From: a virus
IMG/VR virus record: IMGVR_UViG_3300027754_000176
Span: 1 to 43,655 of that record
Strand: one strand, 5' to 3'
DNA length: 43,655 nucleotides
Shown: positions 24,690-32,158 of the stretch, in pieces
How the letters are laid out: every line of letters starts with the position of its first letter
How positions within the stretch are numbered: position 1 is the first letter of the stretch
Position numbers and translations under genes: made by a program
Notes under the pieces: model-generated
Databases searched by the model: none
Seen by the model: the letters and a program-made list of their open reading frames with translations, nothing else
What the model was told of the DNA's origin: nothing

Positions 24690-25090
24690 ATAAAGTTACT
24701 TGGTGGTTATTATTGGCTGAACTTGCGAGCGCAAGAAGCGAAGACCCATTTTGTAAAGTTGGTGCAATTGGAGTTCGTGAAGATGGTTCTATAGCTGGAG
24801 TATCTTATAATGGTGCTCCTCCAAAAGTAGAAATAGATTGGTCAGATCGTGATAAACGTAGAAATTACGTTATTCACGCTGAAACTAATTTATTAAGATA
24901 TATAAAACCAAATGAATGCCCAATTGTCGCAACGACAATTTCTCCTTGTTACGATTGCCTTAAAAATTTAGCAAGTTATGGAGTCAAAAAAATTTATTTT
25001 AAAGAATTTTATGATAAATGCGACAAAGATACCTTGACAGATATCGCTGAACTATTTAACATTGAATTGTATCGATGCAAGGAACAGTAA
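24668..25090 (+). CDS. Deoxycytidylate deaminase family enzyme
   Basis: 140 residues. The zinc site is intact: H70-A-E72 and P93-C94-x-x-C97 (HAETNLLRY, SPCYDC), with an upstream SEDPFCKVGAIGV segment typical of dCMP deaminases. It deaminates dCMP to dUMP, the substrate of the ThyX encoded at 29705. The activity could also be on another cytidine nucleotide. Together with ThyX it would supply dTMP for an AT-rich phage genome. The start overlaps the preceding gene. Confidence 0.8.
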   Translation: MATSNRIDKVTWWLLLAELASARSEDPFCKVGAIGVREDGSIAGVSYNGAPPKVEIDWSDRDKRRNYVIHAETNLLRYIKPNECPIVATTISPCYDCLKNLASYGVKKIYFKEFYDKCDKDTLTDIAELFNIELYRCKEQ

Positions 25091-25179
25091 AATTACAAAT
25101 TGCACAGTTCATTTTTCAATTAATTATTGGATTTGGGTTATTAATCCAAGGTTATATTTTAATAAAGCGAAGCAAATAG
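25075..25179 (+). CDS. 34-residue single-pass membrane peptide
   Basis: An ORF between two known genes: it starts inside the last codons of the deaminase gene (16-base overlap) and its TAG lies one base before the next ATG. The product (MQGTVKLQ, then FIFQLIIGFGLLIQGYILI, then KRSK) is one hydrophobic helix flanked by basic residues, so it would insert with the C-terminus in the cytoplasm. The exact fit between neighbours makes it a likely real gene. The function is unknown. Confidence 0.55.
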   Translation: MQGTVKLQIAQFIFQLIIGFGLLIQGYILIKRSK

Positions 25180-25180
25180 C

Positions 25181-26110
25181 ATGAAAACATTAATAATTGA
25201 TTCCCACAAAGGCACTTTAAATTCAAAAAATTTACATTTAGTAAATGCGCATCAAATTGCGCAAAAATTAAATGCAGATCTTATTTGTTCTTACAAAGGA
25301 GTAAATGATGAAATTAAATCAGGTTACGATGCTATTATCTTCAATCACGCATCTCAGTATTCTTTTGTTGATTATGCATGGCTCGAAGCTAATCCAAATG
25401 CTAAATTATTTTATATCACAAACGAGTATAATCTTGGTGAACCTCGCATTTTGTGGATGGCTGTAAAAAGAGCAAATAGAAAATACACAGTCATTGCAAA
25501 TCATCCAGCAGCGGCAAGTAAAGTAGTAACAAAATACACAGATGATTGGTTAATTACTAATTTAAATTCTCTTGTTTACGAGCATGAAAATAAATGCAGC
25601 CTACAAGACAAAACAAAAGATATAATTTATTATGGCTCATTTAGAAGTGATAGGTGCAAATACTTTAGCAAATATTTTAGTGACGATCTCGTTGTTTCTT
25701 CTCACATTAAAAATGTGGAAAAGTTCAAAGCAAAAGGAATAAATGCAGACTTTATTCCACGCATTGATTGGAATAAAGAGGGATTAAAAGATTATCATTG
25801 CTCATTATATATTGAGGATGAAACAACGCATACTCATTACAATCATTTAGCAAATAGATTTTATGAAGCATTAAATTATAATGTAGTACCAATTTTTTCT
25901 GAAGAATGTCTTGGCACTATTCATAAATCTGGCTATCCAATTACTACTGATTTAATCTTCTCAAATGTAGAGGGAATGAAAAAAGTAATACAATTTGTTA
26001 AAAATAATCCAGATACAATAGTTCAATATATTGCTCATTATTGCATGAGAGCAAACGAAGAAAAACAGAGAACATTGGAAAAAATTAAACAAATAGTGCA
26101 TGAAAGCTAA
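25181..26110 (+). CDS. GT-B-type glycosyltransferase-like protein
   Basis: 309 residues. The first half has Rossmann-like strands (KTLIIDSHKGTLNSKN, NADLICSYKG, YDAIIFNHAS, AKLFYITNEYN). The second half has DIIYYGSFRSDRCKYFSKYF and later LANRFYEALNYNVVPIFSEEC, which resembles the donor-sugar site of GT-B glycosyltransferases where a conserved acidic residue follows an R/K-x-x-E-A-L helix. The target may be phage DNA, protein or host surface. The family cannot be fixed by eye. It starts one base after the membrane peptide and overlaps the next gene by 11 bases. Confidence 0.45.
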   Translation: MKTLIIDSHKGTLNSKNLHLVNAHQIAQKLNADLICSYKGVNDEIKSGYDAIIFNHASQYSFVDYAWLEANPNAKLFYITNEYNLGEPRILWMAVKRANRKYTVIANHPAAASKVVTKYTDDWLITNLNSLVYEHENKCSLQDKTKDIIYYGSFRSDRCKYFSKYFSDDLVVSSHIKNVEKFKAKGINADFIPRIDWNKEGLKDYHCSLYIEDETTHTHYNHLANRFYEALNYNVVPIFSEECLGTIHKSGYPITTDLIFSNVEGMKKVIQFVKNNPDTIVQYIAHYCMRANEEKQRTLEKIKQIVHES

Positions 26111-26318
26111 TGTAGTTTTATCAAATGAAGAAATTCAATTAATTTTTGAAGCTTTAGATCATCTTTATTACGAAAGCCAAAGAGCTTCACAAGAAAGACA
26201 TGTAGATCATTTGCCAAAATTAAAAGATCACTTTTTAAATAAAAAAAATAAAACAAAAAAGTTACGCAAACGAATTGCCAACTGCACTGGTAAAATAAAT
26301 TATTTAACTTCTATTTAA
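26100..26318 (+). CDS. Hypothetical basic helical protein, 72 aa
   Basis: Unrecognised. The sequence is helical and rich in Lys/His/Glu (SNEEIQLIFEALDHLYYESQ, KKNKTKKLRKRI), with no zinc or membrane motif. It starts inside the last codons of the glycosyltransferase gene and ends eight bases into the convergent GIY-YIG gene. It may be a small nucleic-acid-binding protein, judged only from charge. Confidence 0.5.
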   Translation: MKANVVLSNEEIQLIFEALDHLYYESQRASQERHVDHLPKLKDHFLNKKNKTKKLRKRIANCTGKINYLTSI

Positions 26319-27048
26319 TTTTTCTACCTTTTTTCCATCCTTTCTGTAGAAAGAAATCAATTTCTTCATTATTTACTTTAATACATTTTTTTGTTTCTAT
26401 ATTTATGATCATTTTTTTTCCCCTACATTTTTGACCTCTATCAAATAAAATCCAATTAGCATTTAAATATTCATTCAATAATTCTTTTTTAATAAATTTT
26501 CTCTGCTTTGTTAAAGTATTTTCCATTAAATAACTATTTTTTTTAGTTTCTGAATTTTTCTTTCGTTGATCTTCACTTTGAATTTTTTTCTTACCAGATT
26601 TTGACATTTTCTCTAAACTTTCTGGTAAAAATCCCAATTCCCAACCATCTACAAGATATTGCGGTAGATTAACTAAATCTACTTTTGTTGTTTGTTTTGT
26701 TAATTTATTATGAATAATTTTTTTTCCAAGGCATGATGTGTGTTTTTTTTGCTGTTTTATAAAATCAAAACCTCCATCTCCTCCAATTTTTAAATTATAA
26801 CACATTGAATTTTTAATTAAATCATCTGTAACAAGTTCTTTTTCTTTAGCATAAGCATCTTTTCTTTTTGTAAAAATATGTAATATTATTTTTTCAAAAT
26901 TTTCAATTCCATATTTTTTTATTGCCGCTTTAATATTGAATCCAGATCCATAATAATTATCATTAATATCTTTAGTCTTGTGAACTCCAATATAAAATTT
27001 ATTATTAATTTTATTTACTATCTTATAAATAACATAAAAATGATCCAT
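26311..27048 (-). CDS. GIY-YIG homing endonuclease
   Basis: 245 residues from the ATG at 27046-27048 (MDHFYVIYKIVNKINNKFYIG). This start is chosen because a GTGTAA element precedes it directly. The GIY-YIG variant FYVIYKIVN...NKFYIGVHKT is followed by YGSG, a helix with KYGIENFEK and Glu71-region KEKELV, and N-rich YNLKIGGDGG, all typical. The C-terminal two thirds hold three repeats ending in GWELG, NWILF and GWKKGRK, NUMOD-like DNA-binding modules. It is inserted on the minus strand between plus-strand genes, overlapping its convergent neighbour by eight bases. A mobile element. Confidence 0.85.
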   Translation of the reverse strand: MDHFYVIYKIVNKINNKFYIGVHKTKDINDNYYGSGFNIKAAIKKYGIENFEKIILHIFTKRKDAYAKEKELVTDDLIKNSMCYNLKIGGDGGFDFIKQQKKHTSCLGKKIIHNKLTKQTTKVDLVNLPQYLVDGWELGFLPESLEKMSKSGKKKIQSEDQRKKNSETKKNSYLMENTLTKQRKFIKKELLNEYLNANWILFDRGQKCRGKKMIINIETKKCIKVNNEEIDFFLQKGWKKGRKIK

Positions 27049-27062
27049 GCAATATATTACAC
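27049..27062 (-). promoter_or_regulatory. GTGTAA element before GIY-YIG gene
   Basis: On the minus strand GTGTAATATATTGC abuts the ATG at 27048. Homing endonuclease genes in T4-like phages also often carry their own late promoters. Confidence 0.5.
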
Positions 27063-27112
27063 GCAAACATTATCAAACATTAAAGTAGAAAGGCAGGGTT
27101 AATCCAATCGGA

Positions 27113-27742
27113 ATGTTTGATACTATTCACGCGCACGAAACCCTTATTTATCCATTAATAAGTCAATATGGCTTTGAATTGGAAATGAGTAAATATAAAG
27201 ATTTTTTTCATTTTCAAACAAAAGATTTAGATAATTTTTTAACTAATTTTTATATTGATGAGAATGGATGTTTTTATTGGGAAAAATTAAATCAAGAATA
27301 TATTCCTCCAGCTGAAACAGATATAAAGAAAAAAGGATTTAATTTTGGAGAATGGAAACAAATTTCACCTCCAGAAAAAATTGAAGACACTAGAACTGCT
27401 TATGTTGAATTTTATGATTTATTTACTTTTCAAGAAGAGCGAATTTTTATCACTTTTTTAGCTCATGTTAAAAAAGGAAAACTTGTTGAACCAATTTCAA
27501 TCAAATCAATTGAAAGAACAGATTTAAAAAAAGAAGCGAAAGAAACAAAAATTCATCAAGAAAAATGGGAAAATATAAGATCAACTTGGCAGTGGAAGAC
27601 TGCATCATTCTTACAAGATGCAAGATGGAAAATTAAAAGATTCTTCTTGCCTTTGTTTAATTCTCTCGATAAGCTTGAAAAGAATTTAAGAAAAGAAGCT
27701 GAAAAAAAATTTTTAGATGAAAAAGACATTAATAATTGGTGA
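27113..27742 (+). CDS. Hypothetical protein, 209 aa
   Basis: No family recognised. The N-terminal half reads FDTIHAHETLIYPLISQYGFELEM... NGCFYWEKLNQEY, and the centre has strands TRTAYVEFYDLFTF and IFITFLAHVKKGKLV, a small alpha/beta fold. The C-terminus is a long, highly charged helix (KLEKNLRKEAEKKFLDEKD), probably a coiled coil. It overlaps the phosphoesterase gene by 26 bases. No clear promoter or Shine-Dalgarno precedes the ATG. Confidence 0.5.
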   Translation: MFDTIHAHETLIYPLISQYGFELEMSKYKDFFHFQTKDLDNFLTNFYIDENGCFYWEKLNQEYIPPAETDIKKKGFNFGEWKQISPPEKIEDTRTAYVEFYDLFTFQEERIFITFLAHVKKGKLVEPISIKSIERTDLKKEAKETKIHQEKWENIRSTWQWKTASFLQDARWKIKRFFLPLFNSLDKLEKNLRKEAEKKFLDEKDINNW

Positions 27743-28451
27743 TATTCATCTTCGCCATAAAACAATAATCCAAATTTTAAATGTTTGGAGTGGTCCAATT
27801 ATCCAAGTTGGAGACTGGTTTGATAATTTTGGTGAAAAAGAAAAAGATACTATAGCGACAGCAAAACTATTTAAGCATTTTGTTCATCGTCCAGATACAA
27901 TTACCTTAATGGGTAATCATGACATCCAATATAGAATTAAAGATAAAAATGGAATATACTGTTCTGGATACGAACCTTGGAAATACGATGTAATTAATGA
28001 TATTGTTTCTGAAGAAGATTGGTGTAAATTAAAATACTTTCATTATGAACAGGACTTCTGGTTTTCTCATGCTGGCATCACTGATTATTGGTTTCAGCAT
28101 CCTTTGGTCGGAACGACCACAGAAACCATTGAACAAAAAATAAATAAAGCTATTCTAGCTTTAGAAGCTCGATCATATTCTGAAATTGGTTGTTTATATG
28201 CAGCTGATTATAGTAGGGGCGGAAATCATCATGTTGGAGGATTACTCTGGAATGATTGGCAAAATATCCAAAAACATGATGGAATTGTTGAAATTGTAGG
28301 ACACACCCCAAATAATAAAATTCGATCAAAAAAACATGATCAAATTAGTATGAGTATAAATGTTGATTCATTTTTAAATGAATTATTAATTATTCATGAA
28401 GATGGAGAATTAGAAGTCGTTAACACACAAAGATTTATTAATAAACAATGA
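27717..28451 (+). CDS. Calcineurin-like metallophosphoesterase
   Basis: 244 residues with all metal-binding blocks: GDIH (8-11), GDWFDN (32-37), GNHD (66-69), SHAG (about 117) and GHTP (about 199). The spacing fits the PPP-type Ser/Thr phosphatase / diadenosine tetraphosphatase group, as in lambda NinI-type protein phosphatases. Substrates could be phosphoproteins or dinucleotides. It starts inside the previous gene and its stop overlaps the cupin start (ATGA). Confidence 0.8.
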   Translation: MKKTLIIGDIHLRHKTIIQILNVWSGPIIQVGDWFDNFGEKEKDTIATAKLFKHFVHRPDTITLMGNHDIQYRIKDKNGIYCSGYEPWKYDVINDIVSEEDWCKLKYFHYEQDFWFSHAGITDYWFQHPLVGTTTETIEQKINKAILALEARSYSEIGCLYAADYSRGGNHHVGGLLWNDWQNIQKHDGIVEIVGHTPNNKIRSKKHDQISMSINVDSFLNELLIIHEDGELEVVNTQRFINKQ

Positions 28452-28831
28452 GTGCATATTCAGAAAAAGAATTCAACTACAATAGAACACACACTTTTAT
28501 TCCTAAAGGTTGGGGCTATGAATTATGGATAACTAATACCGAAAAGTATTGCGGTAAACTTTTACATATCGTAAAAGGAAAAAAATTATCTTGGCATTAC
28601 CACAAATTAAAAGACGAAGTAATGTATGTACAGTCTGGATGTATATCGATAATTTATGGCAAAAGCGAAGATATGAATGATGCTGATGAAGTAGTATTGT
28701 TAGCGGGAGATAGCTTTCACATTCCTGTTGGAATAATTCATAGAATTATTGCAATTGATACATCGGAAGTGTTTGAGTTTTCTACACAACACTTTGATGA
28801 AGATTCAATTCGCATAGAGAAAGGAGATTAA
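28448..28831 (+). CDS. Cupin, mannose-6-phosphate isomerase type II-like
   Basis: 127 residues forming a single cupin barrel: PKGWGYELWI, GKLLHIVKGKKLSWHYHKLKDEVMYV (metal ligands in HYH...E), LLAGDSFHIPVGIIHRI (third His), then VFEFSTQHFDEDSIRI. The order and spacing match the C-terminal isomerase domain of type II phosphomannose isomerase / GDP-mannose pyrophosphorylase. A sugar-phosphate isomerase role would fit with the nucleotidyltransferase at 34387 and the glycosyltransferases. It overlaps the phosphatase gene by four bases. Confidence 0.65.
   Translation: MSAYSEKEFNYNRTHTFIPKGWGYELWITNTEKYCGKLLHIVKGKKLSWHYHKLKDEVMYVQSGCISIIYGKSEDMNDADEVVLLAGDSFHIPVGIIHRIIAIDTSEVFEFSTQHFDEDSIRIEKGD
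28821..28826 (+). promoter_or_regulatory. Strong Shine-Dalgarno (AAGGAG), exceptional in this window
   Basis: AAGGAG lies six bases before the ATG at 28833. Nearly every other gene here has no purine-rich site in this position. Confidence 0.7.
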
Positions 28832-28832
28832 T

Positions 28833-29108
28833 ATGTTATTATCACTAATCGCTAATTTAATTAAAGCAATATCAGCATATTTAGAACTTAAAAACAAATC
28901 TTTTTATTATGACATCCTCGAAAAATCAAGAAATCGTCAAACGCAACTCCGCAAAGAAATCGAAAATCTTAGGGCTGAAGGCACTAACGATTCTAACGAT
29001 ATCGCTGATGCTGTGTTCATGCAACTCTGTGCCGAACAAAAGTACTGCAAACATTTATCAGCCACTTATTCTCCGATTGAAAGCAAAGCAAACGATACAA
29101 ACAAGTGA
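28833..29108 (+). CDS. Putative inner-membrane spanin (Rz-like)
   Basis: 91 residues. The N-terminus is a hydrophobic amphipathic segment (LLSLIANLIKAISAYLEL) followed by a charged, heptad-like helix (ILEKSRNRQTQLRKEIENLRAEG) and a Cys-containing tail. This matches the general plan of an inner spanin: N-terminal anchor plus periplasmic coiled coil. A lipoprotein gene is nested in the +1 frame, as Rz1 in Rz. The anchor is shorter and less hydrophobic than usual, which lowers confidence. It has its own strong Shine-Dalgarno, suggesting dosage control. Confidence 0.5.
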   Translation: MLLSLIANLIKAISAYLELKNKSFYYDILEKSRNRQTQLRKEIENLRAEGTNDSNDIADAVFMQLCAEQKYCKHLSATYSPIESKANDTNK

Positions 29109-29193
29109 TGGTTTATATACGCCAGATACTGATGAAGTTTGGCATAGCGATTATCGTTTTCGTAAATTGGAGCGTCAAGTTACAATGCAATAA
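28909..29193 (+). CDS. Putative outer-membrane spanin lipoprotein (Rz1-like), overlapping frame
   Basis: 94 residues, starting 76 bases inside the preceding gene in another frame and ending 85 bases beyond it. A basic N-terminus (KRNSAKKSK) leads into a hydrophobic stretch (LGLKALTILTISLML) and LCSC, an acceptable lipobox with the second Cys as the lipidated residue. After that come NSVPNKSTANIYQP and a conserved-looking tail (IQTSDGLYTPDTDEVWHSD). The nested arrangement and signal-peptidase-II motif suggest an outer spanin that acts with the inner one to disrupt the outer membrane. It implies a diderm host. It could alternatively be an unrelated lipoprotein. Confidence 0.55.
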   Translation: MTSSKNQEIVKRNSAKKSKILGLKALTILTISLMLCSCNSVPNKSTANIYQPLILRLKAKQTIQTSDGLYTPDTDEVWHSDYRFRKLERQVTMQ

Positions 29194-29708
29194 TGGAATT
29201 ATCAAAAACAAATTTAGCTACAATTTTTGCTTGTAAAAAAGGTTATAAAATTTTAAATGGCAAAGTTTTTACTCCAAAAGGTAAAGAATTAAAATTAGCG
29301 GATAATTATAAAGGTTATCCTAAAATAGCTATTCGTCTAAATAAAAAATCTTATACAGTACCTATTCATAAAATAGTTGCATATCAAAAATTTGGAAATG
29401 CAATGTTTGATAAAGGTGTACAAGTTAGACATTTAAATGGAAATAAATGGGATTTTTCATTTGATAATATTGAAATAGGAACACAGTCTGATAATAGGCA
29501 AGATATTCCAGCTGAAAAAAGAAAAGAAATTGGATATAAAGTAAATTTTGAAAGAAGAAAATTATCCAAAGAACAAGCGGACGAAATAAGAAAAACTTAT
29601 CTATTCCCAAATGGAAAAAGAAAATCTATGCTTAAAATAGCTATCGAATATGGAGTTAGCAGATCTGCAATCAAAAATTTAATTCATAACGAAACATATC
29701 TTAGATGA
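29193..29708 (+). CDS. HNH homing endonuclease with C-terminal HTH
   Basis: 171 residues. The core VPIHKIVAYQKFGN... KGVQVRHLNGNKWDFSFDNIEIGTQSDN is an HNH_3 domain (H of IHKIV, H of RHLNGNK, N of DNIEI). The C-terminal segment LSKEQADEIRKTYL... MLKIAIEYGVSRSAIKNLIHNETY is a helix-turn-helix DNA-binding module common in such enzymes. It overlaps the lipoprotein stop by one base and the thyX start by four (ATGA). It is a mobile element inserted just before thyX. Confidence 0.85.
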   Translation: MELSKTNLATIFACKKGYKILNGKVFTPKGKELKLADNYKGYPKIAIRLNKKSYTVPIHKIVAYQKFGNAMFDKGVQVRHLNGNKWDFSFDNIEIGTQSDNRQDIPAEKRKEIGYKVNFERRKLSKEQADEIRKTYLFPNGKRKSMLKIAIEYGVSRSAIKNLIHNETYLR

Positions 29709-30406
29709 AGGTAGATTTTATAGATAAAATGGGTAGTGACTTAACAGTCGCTAATGCAGCAAGAGTTTCATTTGATAAACAATCAACTTGGGATTATGAT
29801 TATGAAGAGGACGTTGATCCTGACATCAGAACTATTTCGGATCAATATACCCCATGCTTAAAAGAAGGAGATAAAAAATTAATTAATTTTCTTGCTCGCG
29901 AGAATCATTGGACTCCTTTTGGACATTGTTCTCTTCAGTTTAGGATTAAAGCTCCAATTTTTGTTTCCCGCCAGCTTGGAAAGCATCAAGTTGGACTTGT
30001 ATGGAATGAAATCTCTCGTCGTTATGTAGATAGCGATCCAGAATTCTATTTTCCAGAAAAGTGGAGAAAAAAGAATCCAGATAAGAAACAAGGCAGCTAT
30101 GAAGATGAATTTGTTAATTTAACATTCGCTGAAGAATGTCAGCCCAAAGCAGTAGTAAACATGGCTAGAGAATTGTATCACGCCATGATTGATATGGGCG
30201 TTTGTGCTGAACAAGCACGAATGATTCTTCCTCAGAATATGTATACTGAATGGTATTGGTCAGGAACATTGTTTGCTTTTGCTAGAGTATGCAAACTTCG
30301 CCTAAAGAAAGACACTCAAAAAGAAACAAGAGATATTGCAGACCAGATTAATAATTTGGCCGAAAAGCACTTCCCAGTCTCATGGAAAGCTCTTATGTGT
30401 AAATAA
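29705..30406 (+). CDS. thyX: Flavin-dependent thymidylate synthase
   Basis: 233 residues. ANAARVSF, the HWTPFGHCSLQFRI block and VSRQLGKHQ...WNEISRRYV (about 88-108) identify ThyX. The signature is the phage-type variant: the canonical RHR is replaced by KHQ and one extra residue separates it from NExSxRY. The C-terminus (CAEQARMILPQNMYTEWYWSGTL) with the catalytic-site Arg/Ser surroundings is intact. It makes dTMP from dUMP with FADH2 and methylene-THF, next in pathway to the dCMP deaminase at 24668. Base composition is less AT-rich than its neighbours. Confidence 0.9.
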   Translation: MKVDFIDKMGSDLTVANAARVSFDKQSTWDYDYEEDVDPDIRTISDQYTPCLKEGDKKLINFLARENHWTPFGHCSLQFRIKAPIFVSRQLGKHQVGLVWNEISRRYVDSDPEFYFPEKWRKKNPDKKQGSYEDEFVNLTFAEECQPKAVVNMARELYHAMIDMGVCAEQARMILPQNMYTEWYWSGTLFAFARVCKLRLKKDTQKETRDIADQINNLAEKHFPVSWKALMCK

Positions 30407-30412
30407 GAGTAT

Positions 30413-30613
30413 ATGATACAAATAATCACATGGGTAACAAGCCATTCTGATCAAATTATTGGTGCTCTTACATCGATTGTAACTGGAGCTTCCGCTTTAG
30501 CTGCACTCACTCCAACTCCAAAAGATGATACTTTTATTGGAAAAGTCTATAAATTGATTGATTTTTTAGCATTAAATATAGGTAAAGCTAAAGATAAAGG
30601 CGACAAAAAGTAA
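30413..30613 (+). CDS. Small membrane-associated protein, possible holin
   Basis: 66 residues: a moderately hydrophobic N-terminal half (MIQIITWVTSHSDQIIGALTSIVTGASALAAL), then TPTPKDDTFIGKVYKLIDFLALNIGKAKDKGDKK. The TPTPKDD-GKVYKLIDFLALN arrangement is a conserved pattern in small phage proteins near lysis genes. A holin or holin-accessory role is plausible but unproven. A strong terminator follows 20 bases after the stop, so this gene closes an operon. Confidence 0.5.
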   Translation: MIQIITWVTSHSDQIIGALTSIVTGASALAALTPTPKDDTFIGKVYKLIDFLALNIGKAKDKGDKK

Positions 30614-30632
30614 TAATATTTAAAATTAATTT

Positions 30633-30662
30633 AAAACCCGATTCGAAAGAATCGGGTTTTTT
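30633..30662 (+). terminator. Rho-independent terminator
   Basis: A 12-bp stem (30633-30644 with 30649-30660), GAAA tetraloop and a run of six T ending at 30662. It is the clearest terminator in the window and lies directly upstream of a GTGTAA promoter element. Confidence 0.9.
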
Positions 30663-30665
30663 ATT

Positions 30666-30679
30666 GTGTAAATTAAGAT
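30666..30679 (+). promoter_or_regulatory. GTGTAA late-type element before holin candidate
   Basis: GTGTAAATTAAGAT abuts the ATG at 30680, three bases after the terminator. It is almost identical to the element before the structural gene at 2227. Confidence 0.55.
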
Positions 30680-31108
30680 ATGGATGACGTACAGTCTTCA
30701 ACTGAATTAGTGCAACTCCTTCATTCTTTTATAGATGGAGGTTGGTTAGTATTGGTTGTTGGGATTGCAGGCATGATGGCTAGATTGGCACTGGCATCTG
30801 GAAAGGTAACTATAATACAGTGTATTAAAAATTTAATAGCTGCAATGTTTTGCAGTACTATAACTTGGGTAATCTTAGAGGAAATTAAAATGCATTTTAT
30901 GTATAAAGCCATCATATATACTTTAGCTGGATTAGATGCTCCAGAATTACTAAAAGGAGCAGTAAAATTAGCTCATGGATTCGCTCAAGATCCTCATTCA
31001 TTTTTAGTACAGTTAAAGAAAGGTAATTTTTATGGCGGAAAAAAGCACGACTCAACAAATAACGGATCACATAACAAATCACATAGAACTAGAAGTAAAC
31101 AGAAATAA
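30680..31108 (+). CDS. Putative holin (LydA-like membrane protein)
   Basis: 142 residues. Three hydrophobic segments are visible: WLVLVVGIAGMMARLAL (about 22-38), IIQCIKNLIAAMFCSTITWVIL (about 45-66) and YKAIIYTLAGLDAPELL (about 75-91). A polar basic tail rich in His/Ser/Lys follows. The IAGMMARL, mid-helix and LAGLDAPELLKG pattern resembles LydA-type phage holins. If correct, it times lysis by releasing the lysin. It has its own late-type promoter after a terminator, consistent with a late gene. Its 3' end overlaps the next ORF by 77 bases. Confidence 0.5.
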   Translation: MDDVQSSTELVQLLHSFIDGGWLVLVVGIAGMMARLALASGKVTIIQCIKNLIAAMFCSTITWVILEEIKMHFMYKAIIYTLAGLDAPELLKGAVKLAHGFAQDPHSFLVQLKKGNFYGGKKHDSTNNGSHNKSHRTRSKQK

Positions 31109-31814
31109 AATTTTTGTTATTCTTCTTGGCGGATTAATTCTTTGCATGGCATTTTTTGGAAAGATAATTAATGATAGCGCAAATGATGCTTTTGATAAGG
31201 TGGAACAGCATTTTACATTATGTAACGATTATTTATCACCTATATTTGACACTTACTCTTGTGTTACTGTAGATGGCGTAGTTAAAGTTGCACATAAAAT
31301 TACAACTCCAAAAGACGAACTTGAAGAAATGAAACATAGATTTCCAGAAGCAAAAATAAAATTACAGTACTATTTTGAAAATACACCCTGCCATAAAAAA
31401 GAGTTGATAGAAAAATTACAAATAAAAACATTGGAAGCTGATAAATATTGGGAAAAAATTATTAAAAATTTTGAATCTGAAAATGCAGTAGATTTTGCAA
31501 TGGATACGTTAGACAGTGGTGAATTATATAAAAATACAGATGAAATTTTAACCATTATTAATTCTTTGCTTGATTGCCATTTAGAAACTTCAAAAAAAGA
31601 GAACGATAAGTGTCAAAAATCCTTGAAATCCTTTAAAAGAATCTGTATAGTGAGTTCATCCATTGGTTTAACTATAATAATGGCAGTAATTATAAAATTC
31701 TTCTCTGAAAAAAATGAAATTCAAAAAAGGCATAGCAACGATATCAGTAGAAAAAGTGTGGGACCAAAAAGAAAATACACACCTCGTAAAAAAACAATTC
31801 CAAACAAAAAATAA
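31032..31814 (+). CDS. Two-pass membrane protein of unknown function
   Basis: 260 residues with transmembrane segments at about 27-46 (IFVILLGGLILCMAFFG) and about 205-223 (ICIVSSSIGLTIIMAVIIKFF), enclosing a charged, helical loop of about 160 residues with six Cys. The basic C-terminus (KRKYTPRKKTIPNKK) should lie in the cytoplasm, placing the loop in the periplasm. It starts 77 bases inside the holin-like gene and ends 101 bases inside the kinase-like gene, unusually deep overlaps on both sides. Position suggests lysis control or superinfection exclusion, but nothing specific is recognised. Confidence 0.55.
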   Translation: MAEKSTTQQITDHITNHIELEVNRNKIFVILLGGLILCMAFFGKIINDSANDAFDKVEQHFTLCNDYLSPIFDTYSCVTVDGVVKVAHKITTPKDELEEMKHRFPEAKIKLQYYFENTPCHKKELIEKLQIKTLEADKYWEKIIKNFESENAVDFAMDTLDSGELYKNTDEILTIINSLLDCHLETSKKENDKCQKSLKSFKRICIVSSSIGLTIIMAVIIKFFSEKNEIQKRHSNDISRKSVGPKRKYTPRKKTIPNKK

Positions 31815-32151
31815 ATATGAAAGGGAACGAGATTTTTATATTAATTTTAACCATGTATTGTCTTATATTCCACGTTTGGTTCGATGGAACGATGTAGAAA
31901 AAACTATTTGGACAGAATATTGCGGCATTTCTTTAAATTTAAAATATCCACCTAAAGAAAGATATAAATTTAAGCATCAAATTCGTTTTATGGTTGACGA
32001 ATTGAAATCTGTGGGTTATTACCATAACGACATCCGTTGGAAAAATATTGTAGAAAATGAAAATGGCAGACTGTTTTTGATTGACTTTGAAGTAGTTTCG
32101 ATTGACAATAAAGAAAGAGATCCAGAGTGGATTCTCAGAGATAAAAATTAA
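31714..32151 (+). CDS. Small protein-kinase-fold protein
   Basis: 145 residues. The catalytic block is recognisable: YYHNDIRWKNIVENENGRLFLIDFEVVS, equal to HxD...N and the DF(E/G) of the BUD32/RIO/KdkA-type kinases. An upstream HLVKKQF Lys and a KYERERDFY helix Glu are also present. The normal Gly-rich loop and most of the C-lobe are absent, as in minimal phage and RIO-like kinases, so activity is uncertain. It starts within the preceding membrane-protein gene in another frame. Confidence 0.6.
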   Translation: MKFKKGIATISVEKVWDQKENTHLVKKQFQTKNKYERERDFYINFNHVLSYIPRLVRWNDVEKTIWTEYCGISLNLKYPPKERYKFKHQIRFMVDELKSVGYYHNDIRWKNIVENENGRLFLIDFEVVSIDNKERDPEWILRDKN

Positions 32152-32158
32152 AATAAAA

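Noticed and set aside
29384-29610. Two overlapping minus-strand ORFs
   Set aside because: Both are antisense to the HNH domain at 29193-29708, whose motifs are intact.
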